Made by a program: the position numbers and the translations under genes
Source: Candidatus Sumerlaeota bacterium
Lineage (GTDB): Bacteria > Sumerlaeota > Sumerlaeia > SLMS01
Length of the DNA: 5,603 nucleotides
Assembly: GCA_020850785.1 (NCBI GenBank)
Contig: JADZDZ010000017.1
Location: 1 to 5,603, forward strand
Direction of reading: 5' to 3'
The notes under the pieces: model-generated
What the model was told of the DNA's origin: nothing
Databases searched by the model: none
What the model saw: the letters and a program-made list of their open reading frames with translations, nothing else
Shown: piece after piece, positions 1-5,603 of the stretch
How the letters are laid out: the number at the start of each line of letters is the position of its first letter
How positions within the stretch are numbered: position 1 is the stretch's first letter

Positions 1-1782
1 CGCAGAGAAGCGGTTGTCGCCCGTCAGCAGATTCACTTGCACATTCATTCCGTGTAGCTTCTCGACTGCCGCCACACTGGTCGGCTTGATCAAGTCTGCG
101 AGCGCGATCACGCCGACAGGTTTCCGCTGCGGGGCGTTTCCCAGCACCACGACGGTCTTTCCCTTCATTTCAAGCTGCTCAATCCGGGTCCACTGATCGT
201 CAGTGAACTTGTATTCGTGCTTCCTTGCGGAAGCGGGGGAGGAAATGGTGTAGGGCACGCCATCAACGATCGCCTCCACACCCAACCCCGCGTGGCTCAT
301 GAAATCGTCGGCGGTGGGGATTGCGATTTTTTTTTCGCGTGCGTACTCCACGATGCCGCGCGCCAGCGAATGCTCGCTTCCCATTTCCACGGAGGCTGCG
401 ATCGCGAGCATCGCGTCATCGCTGAGTTTCGGATCGAGCGAGAGCGCCTCCGTCACCATCGGCTTTCCTTCGGTGATGGTGCCAGTCTTGTCGAGGAAGA
501 CCGTCTGAATCTTGCGAGCGCGTTCGATGGCCGTCACATCGCGCAGGAGAATGCCCTCTCGCGCGCCGCGTCCCGTGCCGGTGATGATCGCCGTCGGCGT
601 TGCCAGGCCCAACGCGCAGGGGCAGGCGATGACCATCACGGCGATGGCGTTCGTCAGCCCCGCAAGCCAGTCGTGGCCGATGAACCCCCAGCCAAGAAGC
701 GTGATCGTCGCCAGTGCCAGCACGATGGGAATGAAGACTGCGGAGATGCGATCGGCCACGCGCTGCAGGGCGGTCTTTTCCGACTGTGCGCGTTCCACAA
801 GTGCAATCATCCGCGCCAGCACTGTGTTTTCGCCAACATTCGTGACGCGAATGTGAAGGACGCCGTTTTCGTTTTGCGCGCCTCCCGTCACTCCATCGCC
901 GATTTTTTTCTCCACGGGAATCGGCTCGCCGGTCACGATGGACTCGTTGACGAGCGATGTTCCTTCGATCACCTCTCCATCGATGGGAATCTTTTCGCCG
1001 GGCCTGACAACGACGATGTCCCCCACGCGAAGCTGATCCGTGGGGATGGACACTTCGGCCCCATCGCGAAGCACACGCGCGTCCTTGACCGTGCTTTGCG
1101 CGAGGGCGCGAATCGCATTGCTGGATTTCGTGCGGGCGCGAAGTTCCAGCCACTTGCCGAGCGCAACGAACGCCAGCACCATCGCGGCGCTTTCAAAATA
1201 GTTCGGCGCCACGTTGTGATCATGGGCGCCCTGCTGCATGAACTGATGGAAAACAAGCACTACGGAATAGAGGTAGGCCGCGCCAACGCCCAGGGAAATC
1301 AGCAGGTCCATGCCCAGATTCCCGTGCTTCAGCCCACGCGCGGCGCTAACGAAGAACCTTCCGCCGGTGAAGACAATCACAACGGTTGCAAGCAGGAAGA
1401 CCAGCAGGTTGTGGGCGTTGAGCGGCAACGGAGCGAAGCCCGCGTGGCGGCCCATCTCCAGAACCATGACGATGGCGCTGAAGATCACACCAACGGCCAC
1501 GCGGCGCTTCCAATCAGCCAGTTCTTCACGATTGTCGGTCTCCACAGGGGCTGATTCGGAGACAACTGCCGCGTCATAACCGGCGTTCTTCACTGCCTCC
1601 ACGAGGGGAGCCGCAGTGGTGGCGCCGCCGGGCGCGATGTCCACCCGCGCCCGGTTTGTGGCAAGATTCACCTGCGCATCAACAACACCGGGAATTTCCT
1701 TGAGGGCGCGCTCCACGCGGCCCACGCAGGATGCGCAGTGCATTCCCTTGATGGAGAGTTTTACAAGTCCGTTTTCGGGCAT
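1..1782 (-). CDS. copA: Cu+-exporting P1B-type ATPase, CopA-like (partial; 3' end outside the window)
   Basis: Inner-membrane pump that uses ATP to move Cu+ (possibly Ag+) out of the cytoplasm. The frame is open from an ATG at 1782 to base 1 without a stop, giving 594 residues; the start fits an upstream AAGGAG and keeps the N-terminal metal-binding domain whole. Seen in order: one HMA domain (about 5-72) with GMHCASC at 13-19; membrane segments near 95-110, 127-145, 157-179 and 196-212; actuator domain (about 230-330) with TGE at 284-286; membrane segments near 345-372 and 376-398, the latter carrying the ion-site CPC at 387-389; phosphorylation motif DKTGT at 431-435 (Asp431 is the acyl-phosphate site); a nucleotide-binding domain with SEHS at 469-472 and GLG at 499-501; and TGDN at 587-590. 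CPCALGLATPTA points to the Cu+ class rather than Zn/Cd pumps. The GDGxND hinge and the last two helices are beyond the edge. Oddities: Ser replaces the usual Pro of SEHP, and the coding strand has A9 and A7 runs. Confidence 0.95.
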   Translation of the reverse strand, partial: MPENGLVKLSIKGMHCASCVGRVERALKEIPGVVDAQVNLATNRARVDIAPGGATTAAPLVEAVKNAGYDAAVVSESAPVETDNREELADWKRRVAVGVIFSAIVMVLEMGRHAGFAPLPLNAHNLLVFLLATVVIVFTGGRFFVSAARGLKHGNLGMDLLISLGVGAAYLYSVVLVFHQFMQQGAHDHNVAPNYFESAAMVLAFVALGKWLELRARTKSSNAIRALAQSTVKDARVLRDGAEVSIPTDQLRVGDIVVVRPGEKIPIDGEVIEGTSLVNESIVTGEPIPVEKKIGDGVTGGAQNENGVLHIRVTNVGENTVLARMIALVERAQSEKTALQRVADRISAVFIPIVLALATITLLGWGFIGHDWLAGLTNAIAVMVIACPCALGLATPTAIITGTGRGAREGILLRDVTAIERARKIQTVFLDKTGTITEGKPMVTEALSLDPKLSDDAMLAIAASVEMGSEHSLARGIVEYAREKKIAIPTADDFMSHAGLGVEAIVDGVPYTISSPASARKHEYKFTDDQWTRIEQLEMKGKTVVVLGNAPQRKPVGVIALADLIKPTSVAAVEKLHGMNVQVNLLTGDNRFSA

Positions 1783-1843
1783 CGTCGTGACGGCTCCTTG
1801 GCCATCCTACGAGGCATTCTGCACGAATCGTACCCGAACGGGG
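1783..1843 (-). other. 61-base gap between preA and the copA-like gene
   Basis: This is the only spacer longer than three bases in the window. Apart from the Shine-Dalgarno sequence I find no good element. There is no stem followed by a T-run that would act as a terminator. TACGAT and TAGGAT loosely resemble a -10 box but have no fitting -35. I see no site resembling the MerR-type (CueR) copper operator. The gap allows transcriptional read-through from preA into copA, or a weak, non-canonical promoter. Confidence 0.5.
1794..1799 (-). promoter_or_regulatory. Shine-Dalgarno site of the copA-like gene
   Basis: The minus strand reads AAGGAG, ending 11 bases before the ATG at 1782. This supports that start over the next Met (residue 14), which lies inside the metal-binding motif and would break the HMA domain. 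Confidence 0.7.
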
Positions 1844-3262
1844 TCAGTACAGATTTCCGAGCGGACGGTGCGCATGGGGGATCGGCTTCAGCCGTTCCAT
1901 TTCCCCGGCGGCCAGCTTCTTCTGGTACTGGCGCCAAGTGAGCGGTTCCGGCCCGCGCGGTTCGACCTCCACCATGGTGATGCACTCCGTGACGGGGCAG
2001 ACGAGCGAGCACATGTTGCAGCCGACGCAGGTTTCATCATTCACGGTGAAAATGTTCACGCGATCGTCGCCGACGCCGGGGACTGCGCGAACGCCGCCGC
2101 TGACGACCGGGGCCTTCAGCCGGTTTCCGTTCAACGATGCGGTGTATTCACTCTCGCTGATGGTCTTGATGTCGATGGACTGGTGGGCGCCCTCCTCGCA
2201 GGCCGAATAGCAGAGGCCGCAATGGATGCACTTCTCCTGATCAATCTTCGCAACCACGCGATACATCAGGTCCAGATCGGCCCAGTCGCCCACGCGCGGC
2301 ACAGATACGCCGATGAAATCATCCAGCTTCGCGTAGCCCTTTTCACGCATCCAGTTTTCCATTCCGGAAATCAGGTGCTCCACGATGCGGAAACCGTAGT
2401 GCATGACGGCGGTGCAGACCTGCACGCTGCTGGCGCCAAGAAGCATGTGCTCCACGGCATCCTGCCAATTCTGAATCCCACCGATGCCGGAAATGGGGAT
2501 GTTGATTTCCTTGTCGGCGGCGATGGACTGAATCATGTTCAGCGCGATCGGCTTCACGGCGGGGCCGCAGTAGCCACCGTGGGACCCGCGCCCCGCAACA
2601 TGCGGCTTCGGCATCAGGGTGTTCAGGTCAACGCCCATGATCGAGTTAATGGTGTTGATGAGCGACACGCCATCGGCGTTGCCACGCTTCGCCGCGCGGC
2701 CAACCACCCGCACGTCGGTGATGTTCGGCGTCAACTTCACGAGCACGGGGGTGCGAGCCACTTCCTTCACCCAGCCGGTGATCATTTCCGCATACTCAGG
2801 CACCTGGCCCACGGCGGAACCCATGCCGCGTTCGCTCATGCCGTGGGGGCAGCCGAAGTTCAGCTCAAGCCCGTCGCAGCCGGAGTCCTCCGTGCGCTTC
2901 ACGGCATCGTGCCAGACCTCGCGCTTGCTTTCCACCATCAGCGACGCAATCACCGCGTGCTTCGGGAACAGGCGCTTCACTTCGCGAATCTCCGCGAGGT
3001 TTTCCTCCAACGAGCGATCGGTGATGAGCTCGATGTTATTGAAGCCGACAACCTTCCGCCCATCGTGGTCGAGCGCCCCATAGCGCGAGGACACGTTGAG
3101 AATGGGATCGTGCGTCAGCGTCTTCCACACGGCGCCGCCCCAGCCCGCCTCGAACGCGCGCGCAATCTGGTAGCCCGTGTTCGTGGGCGGACCGCTTGCG
3201 AGCCAGAAGGGATTGGGTGACTTGATTCCGGCGCAATTCGTTGATAAATCGGGGATGATCAC
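1844..3262 (-). CDS. preA: Dihydropyrimidine dehydrogenase, FMN/4Fe-4S catalytic subunit (PreA-like)
   Basis: Cytoplasmic subunit that reduces uracil and thymine to 5,6-dihydropyrimidines, the first step of the reductive breakdown pathway, with electrons from its partner PreT. It has 472 residues. Residues 1 to about 310 form a dihydroorotate-dehydrogenase-like FMN barrel. Using pig enzyme numbering from memory, the substrate residues Asn609, Asn668, catalytic Cys671, Asn736 and Thr737 match Asn76, Asn135, Cys138 (in NFGCPHG), Asn203 and Thr204, and FMN-binding Lys709 matches Lys176, all at one constant offset. ISGIGG at 258-262 fits the FMN phosphate loop. Two 4Fe-4S motifs follow: Cys345/348/351/355 and Cys412/415/418/422-Pro. 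The linker between them is longer than I recall in the pig enzyme. A 40-residue tail follows the second motif. The start is GTG, backed by a GGAAAGGA site inside the end of preT and by the preT stop two codons upstream in the same frame. A plain dihydroorotate dehydrogenase is unlikely given the C-terminal ferredoxin part and the preT neighbour. Whether it works on uracil, thymine or a related ring is inference. Confidence 0.93.
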   Translation of the reverse strand: MIIPDLSTNCAGIKSPNPFWLASGPPTNTGYQIARAFEAGWGGAVWKTLTHDPILNVSSRYGALDHDGRKVVGFNNIELITDRSLEENLAEIREVKRLFPKHAVIASLMVESKREVWHDAVKRTEDSGCDGLELNFGCPHGMSERGMGSAVGQVPEYAEMITGWVKEVARTPVLVKLTPNITDVRVVGRAAKRGNADGVSLINTINSIMGVDLNTLMPKPHVAGRGSHGGYCGPAVKPIALNMIQSIAADKEINIPISGIGGIQNWQDAVEHMLLGASSVQVCTAVMHYGFRIVEHLISGMENWMREKGYAKLDDFIGVSVPRVGDWADLDLMYRVVAKIDQEKCIHCGLCYSACEEGAHQSIDIKTISESEYTASLNGNRLKAPVVSGGVRAVPGVGDDRVNIFTVNDETCVGCNMCSLVCPVTECITMVEVEPRGPEPLTWRQYQKKLAAGEMERLKPIPHAHRPLGNLY

Positions 3263-3265
3263 TGG

Positions 3266-4606
3266 TTATTGATCCTTTCCGTCGAGGAAGCGATTGATGG
3301 ACCGTGCGGCCATTTTTCCATCCTGCACGGCGTTCACGATTTCCTTCCCTTTGCTGGTGCAATCACCGCCGGCAAACAGGCCACGCCGCGTTGTTGCGTA
3401 GGTGTTCGGGTTGATTCGCACGGCGCCGCGATCCCGCTCGATTCCCTGCACGTTGGAAAGCAGTTCATCCACCGGCGTTTGGCCGAGCGCCGTGATGACC
3501 ATGTCGCACTCGATGGTGAACTCGCTGTTCGGAATCCGAACAAGCTCCGCCTTGCGTCCTTCACCCTGCAGTTGCGTGCGGGCGAAGGTGGCGCCCGCCA
3601 CCCTGCCATTTGCGCCCACGAAGCCTTCCGGCTGCACGTACCATTCGAACTGCACGCCGTCCGCCTTGCCGAGGTCGTACTCGTAATTGTAGGCGGACTT
3701 TGCATCCTCGCCGCGACGATAAGCGATGGTCACCTTCTCTGCGCCGAGGCGAATCGCCTGCGTCGCCGCATCGATGGCGGTGTTTCCGCAGCCGATGACG
3801 ACAACATTGCGACCAACCTTGCAATCCTTCAGCGCGCGGCTGTCGTGAAGCTGTTCAATAAACTCCAGCGCCTCCCAAACGCCCTCCAGATTTTCACCGG
3901 GCAGCTTCAGGCGCTGCGTTAGCCCCAGACCAATTCCGAGAAAGACCGCGTCGAACTCCTTGAGCAATGCCTCAAGCTTCGGTGCATCAATTGGTGAGTT
4001 GAGCTTCAGGTCGATTCCCATATCGAGAATGTGCTGAATCTCCGCGAGGCTCGTTTCGCGGCTGATCTTGTAGGCCGCGATGCCAAGCGTGTTCAGTCCG
4101 CCGGGAACGTCGCGCGATTCCAGCACGGTGACGCGATGCCCAAGACGGCGCAGTTCGTGCGCGCAGGAGAGGCCCGCAGGACCGGAGCCGACGATGGCAA
4201 CGCGCTTTCCCGTGTCCTTGCCCGGCGCGAAGAAGCGCAGGTTGCGCTCCGTCGCATAATCCGTTGCGTAGCGCTGCAAACGGCCGATCTGAATCGGCGC
4301 GCCGGCGCGGGCGTTGTCAACGCAGGCACCCTCGCACAGAACTTCCGTGGGGCACGCGCGGGCGCACGAACCACCGAAGAGGTTTGCATCGAAGATCGTC
4401 TGTGCCGCACCGGCGACGTTATCGTGCAGGATTTGCCGGATGAAGCGCGGAACATCAATGTGCGTGGGGCAGGCGCGGATGCAGGGCGCATCGTAGCAGA
4501 AGAGGCAGCGCGATGATTCCACGAGCGCCTCTTCGCGCGTGTAGTTCGGATGAAGGTCCGCGAAGTTTGCCTGCAGTTGGTCCGGGGTGAGGGGAGTCTG
4601 TTGCAT
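3266..4606 (-). CDS. preT: Dihydropyrimidine dehydrogenase, FAD/NAD(P)H/4Fe-4S electron-input subunit (PreT-like)
   Basis: Cytoplasmic electron-input subunit that oxidises NAD(P)H on FAD and sends electrons through iron-sulfur clusters to PreA. It has 446 residues, a usual length for GltD/PreT-type proteins. Residues 34-46 hold Cys34/37/42/46, and 81-95 hold Cys81/85/91/95. The spacing of Cys34/37/42/46 and Cys85/91/95 equals that of the N-terminal cluster ligands of pig dihydropyrimidine dehydrogenase as I recall them. Gln111 falls where that enzyme uses an unusual Gln ligand (Gln156). The FAD Rossmann motif GSGPAG is at 140-145, with Glu163 at the end of the second strand. The nucleotide motif GCGNTA is at 272-277, followed by YRRGE at 296-300, whose Arg pair often marks NADPH use. 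A second FAD motif, FAGGDC, is at 411-416. It starts three bases after mmsA and stops three bases before preA. The small subunit of glutamate synthase is similar in sequence, but no large glutamate synthase gene is adjacent and preA follows directly, so the PreT role is much more likely. Confidence 0.92.
   Translation of the reverse strand: MQQTPLTPDQLQANFADLHPNYTREEALVESSRCLFCYDAPCIRACPTHIDVPRFIRQILHDNVAGAAQTIFDANLFGGSCARACPTEVLCEGACVDNARAGAPIQIGRLQRYATDYATERNLRFFAPGKDTGKRVAIVGSGPAGLSCAHELRRLGHRVTVLESRDVPGGLNTLGIAAYKISRETSLAEIQHILDMGIDLKLNSPIDAPKLEALLKEFDAVFLGIGLGLTQRLKLPGENLEGVWEALEFIEQLHDSRALKDCKVGRNVVVIGCGNTAIDAATQAIRLGAEKVTIAYRRGEDAKSAYNYEYDLGKADGVQFEWYVQPEGFVGANGRVAGATFARTQLQGEGRKAELVRIPNSEFTIECDMVITALGQTPVDELLSNVQGIERDRGAVRINPNTYATTRRGLFAGGDCTSKGKEIVNAVQDGKMAARSINRFLDGKDQ
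3273..3280 (-). promoter_or_regulatory. Shine-Dalgarno site deciding the GTG start of preA
   Basis: The minus strand reads GGAAAGGA within the last codons of preT, 10 bases before the GTG at 3262. It supports a separate GTG start for preA, with ribosomes re-initiating right after the preT stop. Confidence 0.65.
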
Positions 4607-4609
4607 CAG

Positions 4610-5603
4610 TCAGCTCATCCAGTTCGAGCGATTTTTGTCCGTCCACTTCGTCGTGATCTTCTTTGTCTTCGTCCAGAAATCAAAACTGCCGTGCCCCGTC
4701 AGGTCCCCCTCACCGTAGGAGCTGTCATTCCACCCGCCGAAGGGAAACGGTTCGCGCGGCACGGGAACGCCGATGTTCACGCCGATCATGCCGGCGCTGG
4801 CGCGCTCCATGAAGTAGTGGGCCACTTCGCCGCTGGAGGTGTAGATCGCCGCAGCGTTGCCATAGGGGTTGTTGTTCTCGATGCTGATCGCCTCATCCAG
4901 CGTCTTGCAGCGCACGATGGTCAGCGTGGGCCCGAAAATTTCGTCGCAACTGACAGCATGTTGCGGCTTTGCGCGGTCGAAGATCGTTGGCCCGATGAAA
5001 TTGCCATTCGGGTTTGCGGAGGGATCAATGGACTGGCGTCCATCCACGGCCAACTCCGCGCCCTCTTTCGATGCGCCTTCGATGAAGCCAAGAATCCGGT
5101 TCTTCGCCTGCGTGCTGATGATCGCGCCAATGTCCTTCCCTGCCTTCATCGACTTGAACTTCGCTTTGAGCTTGTCGAGGATTGGATCAACCTCACCAAC
5201 GGCGAGGAGAACGCTGGCGGCCATGCAGCGCTGCCCCGCGCAACCCGTCGCGGAGGCCACGACGTTTGCGACCGTCATGTCCACGTCGGCGTCCGGCATC
5301 ACGACGAGGTGATTCTTCGCGCCGCCGAGCGCCTTCACGCGCTTGCCGTGCTTGCAACCGCGTTCATAGACCAGCTTTGCAACTTTCGTGGAACCGACAA
5401 AACCAATCGCCTGAATTTCCGGGTGGTCACAAATCGCCTCCACGATTTCGCGATCACCATGGATGACGCTGAAAATGCCTTTTGGAAGGCCCGCCTCATC
5501 GAACAATCGCGCAAGCTCGACGGCGCTGAAGGGTGTCTGCTCCGACGCCTTCAGGATCAGCGCGTTGCCTGCGGCGATGGCGGTGGGGGCCATCCACATG
5601 GGA
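4610..5603 (-). CDS. mmsA: CoA-acylating methylmalonate/malonate-semialdehyde dehydrogenase, MmsA-like (partial; 5' end outside the window)
   Basis: Cytoplasmic aldehyde dehydrogenase of the CoA-dependent subfamily. It oxidises methylmalonate semialdehyde to propionyl-CoA, or malonate semialdehyde to acetyl-CoA, with NAD+ and loss of CO2. About 330 residues are visible. The family has about 490, so roughly the first 160 are off the edge, and the Met at 5599 is internal: the frame continues upstream through a Pro codon, and PMWMAPTAIAAGN matches an internal family segment. Counting from that Met, FVGST at 67-71 belongs to the NAD fold. ALGGAKNH at 90-97 is a subfamily mark in which the general-base Glu of ordinary aldehyde dehydrogenases is absent. 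GQRCM at 122-126 holds the catalytic Cys125. DEIFGP at 219-224 is a standard family motif. The C-terminus ends in the usual aromatic and basic stretch. Beside preT/preA the likely job is the last step of reductive pyrimidine breakdown. Valine or inositol breakdown are alternatives for this family, but no such genes are seen here. Confidence 0.93.
   Translation of the reverse strand, partial: PMWMAPTAIAAGNALILKASEQTPFSAVELARLFDEAGLPKGIFSVIHGDREIVEAICDHPEIQAIGFVGSTKVAKLVYERGCKHGKRVKALGGAKNHLVVMPDADVDMTVANVVASATGCAGQRCMAASVLLAVGEVDPILDKLKAKFKSMKAGKDIGAIISTQAKNRILGFIEGASKEGAELAVDGRQSIDPSANPNGNFIGPTIFDRAKPQHAVSCDEIFGPTLTIVRCKTLDEAISIENNNPYGNAAAIYTSSGEVAHYFMERASAGMIGVNIGVPVPREPFPFGGWNDSSYGEGDLTGHGSFDFWTKTKKITTKWTDKNRSNWMS
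4614..4620 (-). promoter_or_regulatory. Weak Shine-Dalgarno site of preT inside the end of mmsA
   Basis: The minus strand reads GGATGAG, seven bases before the preT ATG at 4606, overlapping the last mmsA codons. The match is modest, so preT translation probably depends on ribosomes finishing mmsA. Confidence 0.45.

Noticed and set aside
416..1153. Open frame of 245 codons on the minus strand
   Set aside because: It is an out-of-frame reading of the copper ATPase gene. The true frame gives continuous TGE, CPC and DKTGT motifs across the same stretch.
217..1554. Long open frame of 445 codons on the plus strand
   Set aside because: It is the codon-aligned antisense shadow of the copper ATPase gene, with a His/Arg-rich, low-complexity translation and no recognisable domain.
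1540..1600. Programmed frameshift after the first metal-binding domain, as known for E. coli copA
   Set aside because: I see no slippery heptamer around codons 62-80, so there is no support for a CopZ-like short product here.
1783..1843. Possible promoter with TACGAT or TAGGAT as -10
   Set aside because: No fitting -35 lies 16-18 bases upstream of either box, and matches of four in six are expected by chance.
1832..1844. Imperfect palindrome ACCCG-AA-CGGGGT at the end of preA
   Set aside because: The stem is only five pairs with one bulge and a two-base loop, with no following T-run. It is neither a terminator nor a convincing operator.
2804..2812. Suspected loss of the catalytic Cys of PreA at Val151 (SAVGQ, where the mammalian enzyme has ACGQ)
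   Set aside because: Aligning by Asn668/Asn135 places the catalytic Cys671 at Cys138 in NFGCPHG, which is intact. The Val position is not the catalytic one.
1616..3220. Long open frame of 534 codons on the plus strand
   Set aside because: It lies opposite preA in the codon-aligned antisense register. It is open only because preA avoids TTA, CTA and TCA codons there. The translation is rich in His, Arg and Ala and matches no family I know, while preA has clear motifs throughout.
3266..4606. Glutamate synthase small subunit (gltD) as the identity of the preT gene
   Set aside because: Sequence motifs overlap, but there is no large glutamate synthase gene next to it, preA follows directly, and the cluster ligand pattern including Gln111 fits dihydropyrimidine dehydrogenase.

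Overview
The window is tightly packed, GC-rich bacterial DNA with four genes, all on the minus strand and so read from the high-coordinate end to the low one. In transcription order they are: (1) the C-terminal two thirds of a CoA-acylating methylmalonate/malonate-semialdehyde dehydrogenase (mmsA type, 5603-4610, N-terminus outside the window); (2) the FAD/NAD(P)H/4Fe-4S subunit of a bacterial dihydropyrimidine dehydrogenase (preT type, 4606-3266); (3) its FMN/4Fe-4S catalytic subunit (preA type, 3262-1844); and (4) the N-terminal 594 residues of a Cu+-exporting P1B-type ATPase (copA type, 1782-1, C-terminus outside the window).

Genes 1-3 look like one transcription and translation unit. Each junction has exactly three bases between stop and start, and all three genes share one reading frame: TGA-CTG-ATG between mmsA and preT, and TAA-CCA-GTG between preT and preA. 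They make biochemical sense together. PreT passes electrons from NAD(P)H through FAD and 4Fe-4S clusters to PreA, which reduces uracil or thymine to the dihydropyrimidine. Later steps of the reductive pathway (not in the window) give beta-alanine or beta-aminoisobutyrate, and transamination gives malonate or methylmalonate semialdehyde. MmsA-type enzymes turn these into acetyl-CoA or propionyl-CoA. The first and last steps of reductive pyrimidine breakdown therefore sit side by side, and the middle genes may lie upstream, beyond base 5603.

The copA-like gene follows preA after 61 bases, in the same direction and with its own Shine-Dalgarno sequence. I see no convincing promoter or terminator in that gap, so read-through from the preA side is possible, although the functions are not obviously linked.

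The window suggests a free-living, probably heterotrophic bacterium with GC-rich codon use. The phylum cannot be fixed from these sequences. I see no RNA genes, mobile elements, CRISPR arrays or long repeats. No wholly new system is evident. The points most worth a second look are the stop-separated, in-frame preT/preA pair, which mirrors the fused eukaryotic enzyme, the 34-residue longer linker between the two PreA iron-sulfur motifs, and the altered SEHP motif plus A-tracts in the copper ATPase.
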